Shown piece after piece: positions 32,551-45,178 of a stretch of 64,000 bases of DNA (positions are counted from its first letter, which is position 1; every line of letters starts with the position of its first letter). The DNA comes from Agaricus subrufescens (lineage: Eukaryota; Basidiomycota; Agaricomycetes; Agaricales; Agaricaceae), in the NCBI GenBank assembly GCA_029945375.1, contig CM057067.1, forward strand, positions 682,001-746,000. Reading direction: 5' to 3'. The translations under genes were made by a program, and so were the position numbers. The notes under the pieces are model-generated. The model was not told the origin of the DNA and did not search any database. It worked only from the letters and a program-made list of their open reading frames with translations.

Positions 32551-35468
32551 TTACACAGGACTCCCTAATTTCATACGCTCCTCCTTGTCAAATTTGTGGC
32601 AAAACCAGTACGTCCACTCAGATATGCCATCCTCCGGATCGACAAATTGAAATTTTACAACACCTATCCCACCCGAGGTGAACAGAACTGGGACTGGGTG
32701 ATCTGGGAATTGGGCCTGCCAACTCGCCAGTTGGTTTATAAACCGTTGATGACAGAAATCACAAGGATTAGCCTCCTTCGGATTGCTACCGTAGTAAGTT
32801 TGCCAATCCTGATCCTTGCCTTTACTCCACTCGTCATCCCGCCGATGCTGCATAGCACAGATTCAATAAGCTGTGAGAGAAACACAAATATTCCACTCAC
32901 TTTACACGACGGGTCCCATGGATCAAGTAGATTGGTATTCGTTGTAGTAGGACGACGAAACCGCAAATTGACGAAAAATACTACATCCGAAATACTAAGC
33001 ACTTTAATCGGTATTTTCTGGAGTAGGCCTCGTCCCCTGAATTCATCACGAAGCTCATCCTAATATATGTTTTCAGCATTACCGCCATAGGCGAATACAA
33101 GAACTTACAAACACAGAACCAAACAAGGATTTAGGATAGACCTGCGTGAATGATTCAAAGCGTGTAGCCAAGAGATGCATGGCGAACACATTATTGGAAA
33201 ACTTGTCTCGAAAGCTAACCCCTTTTATGAGATGCTCAAAAGCCAGGTTATAAATTTTCAGCTTTGTTTCATTGTCACCCCGGCCACTTTGTTCATCCAC
33301 TGGCCAAGTAAGCGAAATGTTGTCACCTGTGCCAGGACCATACGCTAGGGTTCCTTGAGCGCCAGGAATAACGACGTGATAACTGAGATCACCAACATCA
33401 ATGCCATTCGGAGCCTGCTCAATAATCCTAAGCGCACATCGATCATAGAGTTGGCGAGCGTCGCGTATCATGTCGCCCAACCCTGAGGGAAGAAAAACAG
33501 AACGAGCATGGGATATATAATCAAGGAATGATTTATGGAAGTACCGGAGCTGTTCCGCGTGTGCTTTGTCATGGCTAGGGAAATATAAAACAGAACTGAG
33601 AGGACGAAGGGCTGCATAAGCCTCATCGCTGGTGATACCCAGCCAGTTACATAGAAGGATAAACTGTCTTGGCCAACGAAGAGGAACATCAAGTAATACC
33701 AATAAGAGCTTTCGCACAGTCTGCTCAACTCTGGCTGGTACCTTGGACAAGATTCGCCCATACAACGCATCAAGGAGGGCCAGCGGGTGATTCTCGAGAG
33801 GTACATCAGTGAGTGGGTGAGTGTTGATAACGTGTAGTACATCCTTCAGTTGTCCAGTCGGATCCGCGATGTCAGGGTCTCCGATATAGTTCAGGACCGT
33901 TTGTGCAAATACAAACAGGCCGCCCGAAGCATAAGCGAGCTTCCAGAAGTCCTCCTCTGAAGGCCACTGCACCCGCGAATGGAGCGAATATCTCTCTTGT
34001 ATCGTCTTCAACTCCGTACGAAGAAATCTTTCAACATCTTCGCGAGCTTCATTGGTGTCAACAAGGATTTCCTCCTTTTCATAGGCTGCTTCAACATAGG
34101 GTTGTGCAAAAAAGGATGTGATATGATGCTCCGGGCGACTAGCAATCATCCACACAATGGGTGACAGAGGGTAGGCGAGGCACAGGTTGGAGATTAGACG
34201 GAGAAGCTCTCGTTGAATATCTGATTTGTCGCATTCATCAAGACCATCAATGATGATCAAGACACGGCCAATAGAATTCAGTTGAGGGTAGTGGATGAAT
34301 GGTTGAATAATGAATTTGTCAAATTGCACCGACATCGACTTTCGAAGGAGAGACGGATCACGTGCGATCTCTCGTTTGATGAACTGACGGTAAGGTTCGC
34401 AATTGACTGCCAGTTGGTAAGCCAGTGTTACGATGGCCTTGGATCCATCACTCCGTCCATTGACAAAAAAGAAGATTGACGCGCGTAGCGACACGCAAGC
34501 AAGGCTACGTTCGGCAACACTCTGCATGATAGCCGACTTTCCAACCCCGGCAGCACCAAACACCCAGCGAATCTTCCTATTACCAGTGCAACTGGCAATG
34601 AAAGCCAGACATTGTGCTAGAATTGCGAGCCGTGTCTCAGGATGGCATCGCGGGGGAGGATCGCGAGCAGACGAATCAAATTCGGCCCCAATAATTGTTT
34701 CTTGCAGCAGTTTGACCATGACTACGGTCGTCAATAAATATACATTGTAATGAAAGAACGACATACATTCATCCGAGCTGTGTATGTGGATGTCGGCTAA
34801 CAGCAATTTATTCGATTTCAGTACATCAGATATGCAATGAGAGTTCACTCACCATGATCTGCATTGTTGTCGATAAAGGTGCCGGACACGGTAAGATTAC
34901 TAGCCTGATAAAACATGCCTTGGCTCCGATCTTGGGATAGCGGAGAGGGACTGCGTGAATTTATCTATAAATATATTAATATCTTCAAGGAAATTTATAG
35001 TAAAAGCGAAATCACCGCCAGTCCTTCAGGGAGCAGAAATTGCTGTGAACCACCTGTCGGTGGCTGGGAATGTTGGAGTGCAGCCGAGGCATCTTCATTG
35101 TGGAGTTGGGGGACATTCGTGCTGTGAAGAGTATCCGTAGGTGGGCTAGCATCCGAACTGATACGTTCGTCGGGTTGTGCAAGAGCTGGATGCTGGGGCA
35201 TGACAGGTGGAGTGGCAGGTTGCGGTGGATCGGTAGGTTGGCGACGCAAATCACCCAGCACTAGACCCATCGACAAGTGTCCTGGTAAATCTTGAGAGGC
35301 AGCAACAGAGCCACCAGGAGCTGGTACCGGGGAAGGGGGGCGAGGGTGAGGCACATCGGTCTCGAAGTGGGAATCCACCCGATGTGTAGGGAGCAGTCGA
35401 CGAAAGTGGTAGCTTGCTGTCTCATAGATGTAGCTTAGCGCATCAAGTAGCAGGGGGAGGTCGGACAT
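32551..35468 (-). CDS. NLR9: NACHT/STAND NTPase, long N-terminus, 887 aa
   Basis: Minus-strand exons are 35,016-35,468, 34,853-34,964, 34,767-34,796, 33,109-34,721, 32,901-33,059 and 32,551-32,847. The structure and most of the sequence match NLR5. Exon 1 starts MSDLPLLLDALSYIYETASY and is again 151 residues. Walker A is at about 254-262 and Walker B LIIIDGLDECD is intact. Differences from NLR5 include loss of the Met in the exon 5 EFMEQG motif (EFRGRG here) and a two-residue-shorter C-terminal exon with CDFCHQRFINQ. The frame is open throughout, so it may be functional. Confidence 0.8.
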
Positions 35469-36937
35469 CGGAAGCTAGATAGTAGGAAAGAACAGGGAAA
35501 GAAAGAAGTGTGAAAATTTCCAACCCGCCCATAACACCACGAGGGTTGTTCGTGCCAGTGACTGTTCCAGCGCTTGCTATACTTAGCGTGGTGCTACTAC
35601 TTGGTTTGCCTGATATCACGACAGGCTTTTGTCTTCCTATAGAATAACTTGCTATTAACAGCTTTCGTTAAAGAAGGCGTTTGTGAATAGAATAATCAGG
35701 AAATTAGGACAAAATGAAAGCTAGATCACAGATAAGTATATGTCGTAACTCGACACTTGGCCTCCGAGTTGGGCTCGCTCGCACTTCTGAGTAATATGCA
35801 CGACAGGAGCGTCCTGTTTGGCTCCTGCAGCGAGGAACTCGCACCGACTCAGGACTAACGACAAGTCAGGAACGTCAAACACTGATATCTAGAACGATGA
35901 GGCTCGCCTTGACTTTAAGTGTGAACATATGCGCCAATTGAAGAGCGCATCACCACTAGAATGGCAGACGTTGCTCCCGAAAATATAGCTCAAGTTTTAA
36001 TCGTGCCAGAGGGGGTTGTCTGGGCTGATGTTGATACCGTAATATGCACAAATTATTGTTATGGTGTAGAGTACGCTGCATTTGCGAATGAGCATGGCTC
36101 CCTGAACTGATAAATAGGATAGACGAACAAGTGTCCCAAAGTCACCCAAGCACACAGCATGGGGGCTCGCCATTCATGATTTTGTATAGCTGTGTAGGCT
36201 CTGACAAGGGAAGCATAAACGTCCAGACTTCAAGACCGAGGGTGAAAAGTTCATGGCAGAACGTGTTATAAAGTATAGTTGCAAGATAATAGTGAGGAGG
36301 CCGCCTTTGACAAGTATAATTGTAACGTTTAACTCACATGAGGGCAAAGCAGAGCAGTGGACGTAGACCTAGAAACATGTCCGTCACTGCAATAGACCGT
36401 CCCGAGATCTACTATAAACAAACCCTGCTCAATGCGCAGAGACTACAACTGTAACAAACTGATACGCACAAGCAGCACTCCATTACATTGCGCCGCGTGA
36501 GGAACCCGACATCTTCCACGGTCCGACATCAAGAAATGTACGCCCTGAGGACCAGAGGCCTCCGAAGACCCGATGATGTTACACAAGGTGGATAGAGTGG
36601 CAGAGGGCGTTTAGCCACGTCTATGACATCGGTGCTGTCTGTGTGTCGTCGTATGCAGTGTAAGCAGGGGGCAGAGAGGCAGAGACATTGAGAGGCGGCG
36701 AGCTTGAGCGCTATTGCCAGGCAGCTTCTCGTCGACCGTCTTTATCAAAGCACGTGATCGCGTTGCAATAAACTAGATTGTCAAAATCAAGTCCTCCCAG
36801 GCGCATTCCTGTCCTCAAACGACGGTTGAGAAGATGGAAAACAATGAAAAAGTCAGAGAGTTCAGACCGTGGCATGCAGCCTTTGTTTGGTGTCGAACAA
36901 CCCAAGGCATGTGACCGGGAGGCGAGACGCGTCGGAC
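35469..36937. other. NLR9 upstream region and duplicated SPC25 5' flank
   Basis: The conserved NLR element is at 35,567-35,586 (reverse complement). Bases 35,730-36,560 match 52,770-53,620 closely and the module at 12.7 and 21.8 kb more weakly. The minus strand has broken hydrophobic frames but no complete gene. Bases 36,740-36,937 repeat the SPC25 promoter, with CACGTGATCGCGTTGCAATAAACTAG starting at 36,751. The block 34.9-37.36 kb therefore parallels 52.0-54.5 kb. Confidence 0.5.
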
Positions 36938-37357
36938 ATGGCCACTGCTCAACTCCCTCGCATCGACCTCACCCAGCTCCTGCAGGAACCCGACCCCCAC
37001 ATCGACCTGCGTGAAGACATCTTTGAAGAATCGACCTGCAACTTTCTCAAAGTACTCGAAAGCTTCAAACACAATGCCATCTCCTCTATTACAGAGCGAC
37101 GCAAATACCAAGCAAAAGAGAAGAAGAAAATCTTGGAGAGGAGCCAGCAGGTGGAGGCTGAGACGAACCGATGTAAATTGAAAGAGATAGAACTCGTTGC
37201 AGGTTCGTGATGTCTAGCCTCATTGCCGCGATGGCTGTACCAAGCACCATCCCTAGATCTCGAACGCGAGAAGATGGAACGCAAGGATACTGAGCTCGCG
37301 GTGGCCGCGTACCAGCGTCAGCTGGCGTCTCTCAAGGAGCAGTGCGGGGTGATACAG
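36938..37357 (+). pseudogene. Truncated SPC25 copy fused to SAP relic
   Basis: Exon 1 (36,938-37,202) is the same length as in intact SPC25 and encodes MATAQLPRIDLTQLLQEPDP and the coiled-coil start. The exon 2 counterpart (about 37,257-37,357) encodes LEREKMERKDTELAVAAYQR and stops matching after GGGGTGATACAG. From there GCAAGTCTCCGCC and GGTAAGACCTTTGCTCATCT belong to the inverted SAP gene. Two genes are joined mid-exon in opposite orientation, which marks a rearrangement breakpoint. No globular C-terminal domain remains. Confidence 0.75.
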
Positions 37358-38525
37358 GCAAGTCTCCGCCGCGCCCGTCACTGTCATCAAATGCACCAGG
37401 TAAGACCTTTGCTCATCTCCCGCTACTAATAGCTCTCGTCGGCCCGGTTGTTTGACTTCCACCAACACCAGTGGCGCCGTTACACCCTGTCCAGTTATTG
37501 GATCAGACTCCTTCAGGCCGAGCATCAGGAGCCCAGAAGGCAGGAGTACCACCATTAGCATTCGGGCCCCCAGGACTCATCACCAGATCAAAAGTCGTTT
37601 CGATTGGCTTAAGCTTTGGCGTCAGGAAGACCTCGGGAGACTTGTGAGCGTGCAATAGGCTACTGCTAGAGCTGCTAGATACGAGGCGAAGCGTAGTAGT
37701 TGCCCGGGATTCCGCGGGCAGCGCAGCCGCTGCATTTTGTCCTGGTCTTTGACCCAAACTGAATCGAGCGTTATCTGGGGCTCGTACATCTGTCATAAGG
37801 CACATCCGGGCAGATGTTGACCATTAGAATCGAACGACAGCTGTATATGCGGTGCGGTGGTTGGGTCAAACGTGAAATCGGCATTCAAGGGCGGAGTGGC
37901 AGCTCGTACAGTATCGTAAGGAATAGAATTCTGGGTAAGTTCATCGTGATCTTGCTTAACGACGCTGCCTTGAGATGAAACAGTAGAGTTTGCGGGCTTG
38001 TTTCGCTCCAGGCCCAGAGAGCTTGCAAACGCCTTGATGGACGAACCAACGATTGATGCTATGGGAGAGGGAAAGGTTGAAAATTGACATGAGAGATATT
38101 GGAATTGTGATCGTACACTTTGAGCTAGCAGTGCCAAATTTGCCAGAGGTAGAGATTTGAAGTGTTCGAAGTGAGGAGAGCGTTCCCTGAGAAGACATCT
38201 CTTCGACCTCTTGTATGCTCTCCATGACGATCTCCCACTGCTCACTAGGCCGAGAGACGTGTCCTAGATCCTCGTCATCATCATCACGGATGCGCGAGGG
38301 GCTGGAATGCATCAGAGGAAAAGCATGTGGTTCGCTGCGAGCAGCGATGGAGAGAGGGTCGTCGTTGGGGAGGGCGAGGGCGCGTTGGCGGAGTCTGTCG
38401 ATGAGGTCCGAATTTTTGCCGTTGGCTTTGACGGAGTGGATCTTGCAGAGCTTCTGGAGCTGTTCGCGCTTGAGAGAGTGGAGAGCAGGCGAGTTGAACA
38501 GTATTTCTGTCCTCTCCGACATCAC
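37358..38525 (-). pseudogene. Truncated SAP-gene copy upstream of NLR10
   Basis: From the start at 38,525 (MMSERTEILFNS) the SAP helices and first exon are intact, with the same intron position as the parent. The frame breaks near 37,800: where the parent reads LPGCTLRPGVRAPDNA this copy reads LPGCAL and stops, and VRAPDNARFSLGQ resumes in another frame. The copy ends at the SPC25 junction near 37,357, so the whole basic C-terminal half is gone. A product of about 220-250 residues holding only the SAP domain could still be made; whether it is expressed is unknown. Confidence 0.7.
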
Positions 38526-38738
38526 AATCTCTGGACAAACGTCGCGCGTGCTAATGAACCTAGGGCACGTGACCGCGTCGCGATATCCTTGTCAATTCTT
38601 CGAGAGGAGGAACACTGATATGGCCGCAGGTCGTCGCTCAATTTGTGCTGCGCCACACTGCGTCTCTACCTAATGCACAAACACTGAGCCGAGCTATCAC
38701 GGGCTAAGTTTAGCAAGCAGCCACAAAAAACGCAGAGA
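38526..38738. promoter_or_regulatory. Divergent promoter, SAP copy / NLR10
   Basis: A close copy of the NLR1 divergent promoter: CACGTG at 38,566-38,571 followed by ACCGCGTCGCG, and CTAAGTTTAGCAAGC at 38,704-38,718, with the AGCGCT half altered. Duplicated together with the SAP 5' end. Confidence 0.45.
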
Positions 38739-41279
38739 ATGCTTCACACGTCCTCATATCTCATCTACCTGACCATCCACTCTACATTCTTCAGATACTG
38801 CTGCTGCCTGATGTCTTATACTCGGTTTCCGAGATTGTACTCTTCTGCTGGCTTGGACTGATGGTGGCGCCCCTTCTGAGCTTTATTCGAGCTATAGGTG
38901 CTGATAACACTCATAGCGACATCTGTCCTCGCCAGAATCCCAAGATCAGCTGCGAGGCATGTTCAGTCAAGCTCGCAATTTTACATTGTCCGCCAATGTG
39001 CTTATCAACAATCACGCGAATAATGGTGAGAAATTCATCTTCGAAAATCTGGCGTGGCGCTCATGCAGGCTGAATCACTAGTAGCTACTACTAACATAAC
39101 CAATTCGGATGAGTGTAAGAAATTATACCATTGCAGTGTACGTTTTACTTACTTTCAAAGTCATGGTCCGCCCACTGCGGGAAATAATACCCGGCGCAGA
39201 GTTTGATTCTTCCGCTCGCGACCCGCCCCCACCATGCCGCCCTAAAACACGACAGGCGATCCTAGATCGATGCGTGGCTTTCATCTTTCATTGCACGGTG
39301 ATTAGAAAGATTCGCTGGGTGTTCGGTGCCGCTGGGGTAGGAAAGCCGGCTATCATGCAAAGTGTTGCTGAACATCCTGACATGTCCACACTCATACGTG
39401 TGTCGATCTTCTTCGTGAGTGGACGCAGTGACAGCTCCAAGGCCATTACAACACTGGCATACCAACTAGCAGTACAGGGCGAGTCGTATCTCTAATTCAT
39501 CAAACAACAGATCGCGCACGATCCATCTCTCCTTCAAAAATCAATGTCAGTACAGTTCAACAAATTCATTGTTGAACCATTCATTCACCCTCAATTAAAT
39601 CCTATCGGCCGCGTGTTGATCATAATGGATGGTCTAGATGAATGCGATCAATCCCATATTCAACGAGAGCTTCTCCGACTTATATCCGACTTCTGCCTCG
39701 CGTACCCTTCGTTGCCCATCGTATGGATGATTACTAGTCGCCTAGAGCCTCATACCAAATCATTTTTTGCCCAAGTCAATGTTCAGGAGACTTACAAAAA
39801 AGAAGATGTTCTTATTGACTCTGAGGAAGCTCGGGAGGATGTCAAAAGATTTCTTCGCGCAGAACTGGAGGAGATGCGGAATGAATTTTTATCTCATTCT
39901 CAGGCACAGTGGCCCTCAGAAGACCGAACAGAATTATTTCGAACCTCGCTGACGCGTCGGGTTGCCTCTTTGCATTCGTCCATACGGTCGTCAAGTAGAT
40001 TGGCGACCCCAGCATCGGGGACCCAATTTCACAGCTCAAAGATGTATTGTTGGTCATCCGCTGGAAAATGTCTCACGCGAGGGGCACCCGATGGCACTGC
40101 TCGATGTGCTATACTTGCGGATTTTAGACAAGATCCCAGCCAGAGTCATGGGAAATGCACGAAAGCTCTTGTTGGTATTGTTCATTAATTGGGAGCGGCC
40201 ATGACTTACAATGAAGCTGATGCTGCCTTTCAACGTCTCAGCTCTGTTTTGTATGTCTCAAGCCATGGAGAAGCGGGCTTGAAACGGCTTCAATACTTCC
40301 ATAAATCATTTCTCGACTACCTATCCGACTTTTCCCGTTCTAAATTTTCGCCCGATATCAAGCGCGACGCTTATGAACTCTTTATTCAATGTGCAACCAG
40401 GATCCTCGAGCAGGCTCCAGATGGTATTGATGCTGGCGATCTCAAGAATGACGTCACAGACGTATTTGGCGGAAGAACAGTCCTAACGCGCGGTCCTGGC
40501 ACTGGTGACAATATTTTGCTCACTTGGCCAGTAGAGGAAGGAAGCGAATGACCTAACCCATTAACAAAGCTTTACATGTATAAAATGGCCTTTGCCAATA
40601 TCGTGGATGGGCTTTGGCGTAAAGACAGAGCTGTTTGTAATGTGTCCTTCCTTCGCCTCATGGCCACATACCTAGATTTATTATCCAAACACGCCGCTCA
40701 GGTATTGTCTTTAGCCGTGTTTGTAAGTTCTTGTATGACTCTGCGGTTGTGATACTCAAAAGATACTATGAGGGCCAATCACATCGTCAGGAATTCATTC
40801 AAAGCCTACTCCAGAAGATACCCATCAAAGTGCTTACTACCGAGCCTATACTGTTTCCTCCCCGCTTGCAGTTCTATCGTCTCACCACACAGAGTTCCAA
40901 TCTATCTGATCCGTGGAACTCGACATGTACAGTGAGCGAGATATCTAGATTTCTCTCGTAGTTTGTTGACGCTGTGCTGCGCAGCATTCAAGACACGGGC
41001 GGTATGGCAGGTGGGGCGAAGGCAGAAGTAATTGGTCGACAAACCTTAGCTTGGATCTCGAGGGTAAATCAAAATGTGAATCCTGCTACTGCCGGTTTAA
41101 AAATCAACTCGAAAATTGGAAGGCCCGAGAACCCGGCTTTGGTTCTGTTCACCTCTGCTGGGATAGGTATCACTGAATTTCAATTTGTCGATCCGGAGGA
41201 TGGTATTTCGGAGTGGACGTACACCTTTTGCTATACATTCTCGAGGGAGGAGCACGAAAAATTGGGAGGCAGTGTATAA
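38739..41279 (+). pseudogene. NLR10: decayed NACHT/STAND gene
   Basis: The nearest relative is NLR1, with which it shares both flanks. Exon 1 is frame-shifted after MLHTSSYLIYL. The MFSQARNFTLSAN segment survives. In exon 4 Walker A is GAAGVGKPA (Ser to Pro, codon 39,346-39,348), a TAA stop lies at 39,493-39,495 (CGCCAATTC became CTCTAATTC), the frame changes near 39,920, about 50 bp are missing near 40,197 where NLR1 encodes GRNIVVLVNWLG, and TGA lies at 40,549-40,551 (TGG in NLR1). The C-terminal exon has a small deletion (KAREPDHPAL became KARENPAL). Several independent lesions make it a clear pseudogene. Confidence 0.85.
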
Positions 41280-42318
41280 ACGTTCTTCAGTCTTGTTGTA
41301 ATCTAGAGGGCCAGCTTTTGTAGTACTTGAGATCTTGGTTAACGTATATGGCAAATGCCCTTTTGATTACTCTCATCTAATATGTGATGTATCCTCACCG
41401 ACGGCTCGGCACCCAAGCGCTCGAGTCTTATGGGCGAGCAGGTTAAATGACATGGGAAGAAAGAAGCATAGTGGATGGTGTGGCATCACTCGTTTGGGCT
41501 CCTTCTTCTTTCTCCTGACAATACTATGTGTCAGGTGGAGTGCTGGGTGCCCCCCAGCATGGTGCGGTCGTGGTCTGGTATGACCTTTCACACCAAACAT
41601 TCGGAGCCGTATGGCGTTAACTGTTAAGGCCATCAAAAACAAGGTTAGAAGTGTTTTTGGCGATCATGATTGTGTGTTACATACTAGTCCCCACTCGTAA
41701 TCGTGCAATACCAACTTACCAACTATTCAATTTCCTGACAGCGTGGGAGCGTTGAGGTCAATGGAAGGACATCAAATGTGATGGATAATCGGGGCAGGGT
41801 GGGGGGCGATTCCAGAGGTATTAGTCTGATTGAGGTGTTTTTTTACACACCCCGCAGGCTGGCATTTTTACCCATTCCGTTGGTATATTCTTAACGATAC
41901 ATATAAAAAAAAACAAAGAATGGATTTTATTTAATCATGTGGGAACAGAGCGGTGATGCCGATTTAGCCTTTGGCGTCAGCCGTCCCTGCAGGAACGTCG
42001 TCGTCGGCCCTTTGGGTTGTAGAGAACGTGATCGGGCTATGCCCGAAATGTTCTCTCTTATTTTATTTTCTATTCTCACGGTCGCTAGGTACTTAAGTAG
42101 AAATTTTGTACTTTTGTACTTTGGCTTCTCCCGAGATGGAATGACTCACAGTTTCAGTATCCGACAGTATCGATGAACAGGACGGCCTGCGCGTTGTATT
42201 TATATCATCGAGGTTGACATTGGGAGGCCCCATGAGGTTGTTTCGTCAACCTCATCATTGAAAGAACTTTCGTCCTTCAGGGTCCAGGACAGGTCCAGGA
42301 TGTGAAGTATTCTCATCA
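41280..42318. repeat. Duplicated NLR 3' flank and junction to ABC fragment
   Basis: Bases 41,370-42,000 match the sequence after NLR1 (5200-5880). The match ends at about 42,000, where unrelated DNA begins. Just after the break are two stem-loops: GAGAAC...CGGGCTATGCCCG...GTTCTC at 42,022-42,055 and ATGAGGTTGTTTCGTCAACCTCAT near 42,231. No gene is seen. Confidence 0.5.
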
Positions 42319-44462
42319 ATGGATAAGATGACGAAGCTGATGGAGGTCCAGCATAATGAATGCAAACCTTTCTCTTATCAATCGTCTGATCGAAAAATTT
42401 CGCTCATTCCTTTGCCTCTCGCCTGCTCACGTTCCTGCAAACTTTTTCGTATGAGCCCTCTCAATCAACTTGGCTACATCTATAGATCTGTAAACCAGTC
42501 GCTTGTTGATACAGAACGACTACTGGCCCTGCTTAATGAGCCAACGGAGATCAATGGCAAACCCAATGCTCCTGATCTTGTTGTAACTGATGGTGAAATC
42601 GAATTCGGTAAGTGGCTTATGCATTTTGTTATTTTTTTCCCTACAGACTGACAATTGAGCAGACAACGTCAGCTTTTCTTATGATCATCGCCAGACGGCT
42701 CTCAATGGCATATCCTTCAAAGTACCAAAAGGGTCATCAGTTGCCCTAGTTGGAGAGTCTGGCTCCGGAAAGTCTGCAATTCTACGATTGTTGTATCGAT
42801 TCTACAACCTGCGAGAGGGACAAGGGCGTATTACAATTGACAGTCAGGACATCAGGTGAGGAGTTTTCCTTTCGCACTTGATCGCATCTTACATGTAACC
42901 AGGGATATCACACAAATGAGTCTCCGCCAAGCCATTAGTGTCGTCCCACAGGACCCAATCTTGTTCAATTCGAGTGTTGGGTACAATATTGGGTGAGTCA
43001 TAGACTGTCCCGTTGTTTGATGGTACCTTCACGTGTAACTAGGTACGGCAAAATTGGCGCTACAGCCGGGGAGATTGAAGAAGCCACAAAATCTGCTCAG
43101 ATGCACGATCGTATCATGTCCTTCCCTGATAGTGAGCATTACCGTGTAATGCGTCATTCATTGATCTAATAGTTTGATAGGCTGCAGTACTAAGACCGGT
43201 GAACATGGAGTCTGTCTAAGTGGAGGAGAGAAACAGCAGGTTGCTATAGCTAGAACTTTGTTGAAAACCCCCCCTATTCTTCTTCTTGATGATGCCACGA
43301 GGCAAGTTTTCCGATATGTGAATTCAGTGTTCTTCTATTGACCTCGTGTATAGTGTGCTAGATACTTCATCCGACAAAGATATCCAGAAAGCATTGCAAA
43401 ACCTCATCCAAGGTTGCTCATCTCTGTCCATCGCTCATTGACTTTCTGTAAGGTGTTGTTTCTTCTGAAATTCGGGTTGCTCAATGATTTTAAACCAGAC
43501 CATTGTTTCTGCCGATCTGTAAGCTCTAGAGCGTGTCGCTTATCTAATGGTACTAACTATCATATTCAGGATCCTAGTAATGAAGGAAGGCCAGGTTGTT
43601 GAGCAAGGCACATTCAAGGAACTCCTGGCGCTTGATGGTCTTTTTGCATCAATGTGGGCTGACCAAGTATCCGCTACCGGAGATGCCGCTGTATCCGTGA
43701 CGGTTGGTAGTATGGATAAGGGTCTTCTTGAAAATGGTGAATGTGATGAACGCCCTGTTGAAGAGGAGGAGGTTCCTAAGGATACCTTTACCAGCCCCAA
43801 CCAAGAAATTCCTTTTGTGCCCTCTCCAAGGCCTCTATCTCTTGTGGACTTCACTTCCTCTGAACCTGTATTGCCGAAGGACAACGCAGTCAAACCTTCA
43901 GAGGGTGTTTCGTTCCTGAGTGCGGAACCTTACGACATCTCTGACACAAAAAGCACAACCGCCAAAGTACCCCCCAAAGTGGATATATCATCTACCCCCT
44001 TATGTTCCCTTCCTCTCCCGACCCGACCGTGATGATCAAAGCAGCAATAGGGTTGCACCAGCTGTAACTTCTGCTGACGTCAACCCATCCCATACAGGCA
44101 TGCCTGACTCTGAATCAGAGCCAAAATGCAAACGCATATCGTCACAAAACTTCCAACGACTGGCACGACGAATTTCTATTAGTGCTAAGCGACAGGGCTC
44201 TGGGATCATCCCCAGTTCAACGATCCCAACGATCCCTGGTGTTATGAAGTGCGACTCATCTTCCAGAATGTCAGTTGACGACAGTAGCCAGCGAGACACT
44301 GACAGTGCCACGAGCAGCACCAAAGGAGATGACAAAGGGAAGGAGAGGGACAAGAAGGACAAGTCTCGCAAGCAGTTGATGCATGTATTGCTGCAGTGTG
44401 TTCACGATCTTCACGAAACTTTCAGCATATCGTGTCTACTTCTACACCACAAATCGAAATGA
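42319..44462 (+). pseudogene. C-terminal half of an ABC half-transporter, HMT1/ATM1 type
   Basis: Only the end of the membrane domain and the nucleotide-binding domain are present. QLGYIYRSVNQSLVDTERLL leads into DNVSFSYD, Walker [10 protein letters not shown] at about 42,752-42,778, Q-loop VVPQDPILFN, signature [10 protein letters not shown] and Walker B ILLLDDAT. Exons are split by several short GT-AG introns. Damage: the H-loop reads SIAH followed by TGA at 43,439-43,441 where Arg is expected, the catalytic Glu after Walker B is Asp (DDAT for DEAT), and the whole transmembrane half is absent. A long Ser/Lys-rich tail follows. The family exports heavy-metal conjugates or Fe-S precursors across vacuolar or mitochondrial membranes; this copy cannot. 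Confidence 0.8.
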
Positions 44463-44499
44463 AACGTCACGCCATATTAAACCCTTATATTCCCTGACC

Positions 44500-44953
44500 C
44501 CTCCTCGATGACAAGTGTCCGGAGTCCTCATAGGGACTTTGCCAAATTTTGCGTATGATTAGACTGGATGTCACTGCTTAGATTCTGTCTCTTACAAATC
44601 CTATAAGAGTAAAACTTTGCCTTTCGCTTGAGCCATTAAGCTTTAAGGGTAGCTACAACTTCATGTACTATTACATAGAAGTGGCCGGCAAATTGTCGGT
44701 GGAGGAAAAAGGCATGCAGGTTCCTGAGCCGGAAAGACTTAGATTTGCAGAGGAGTGAAATCTTAATAACCCGCCATTTTGAAATGTTGAAGGACGAGAA
44801 GAAGCGAGCAATGGAAGCCGAAGCAGCACCCAAAAGATCCCAAGAACAAGGAGTTTGGATAGATTTAACTGCACTCATGTAATCTAATCATATAGAGATT
44901 AACCAAATTTGGCAAAGTCCCTATGAGGACTCCGGACACTTGACATCGAGGAG
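44500..44953. mobile_element. 0.45-kb element with ~50-bp inverted ends
   Basis: CTCCTCGATGACAAGTGTCC at 44,501 begins a 50-bp arm whose reverse complement ends at 44,953 (GGACACTTGACATCGAGGAG), with about one mismatch plus small differences at the inner end. The ~350 bp between the arms hold no recognisable gene; the 80-codon minus-strand frame there has no known domain. Size and ends fit a non-autonomous DNA transposon (MITE-like) or a fold-back element. I could not identify a target-site duplication, so the exact ends are uncertain. Confidence 0.6.
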
Positions 44954-45178
44954 GCAACGACGGTTGAAAGCTCGGATTTCTCTGGTGTCATCCCCTTGAA
45001 TAAACCAGATTCTTAAAATCAAGTCCTCCCAGGCGCGATGCTCTCATTGCTATCCTGGAACAACGCTGCGGAAGATGGAAAACAATGAAAAAGTCAGAGA
45101 GTTCAGACCGTGGCATGCAGCCTTTGTTTGGTGTCGAACAACCCAAGGCATGTGACCGGGAGGCGAGACGCGTCGGAC

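Noticed and set aside
42022..42256. Possible Helitron terminus, from stem-loops near the start of the ABC fragment
   Set aside because: Two hairpins are present and gene-fragment capture is typical of Helitrons, but I found no convincing 5' TC or 3' CTRR end and no helicase.
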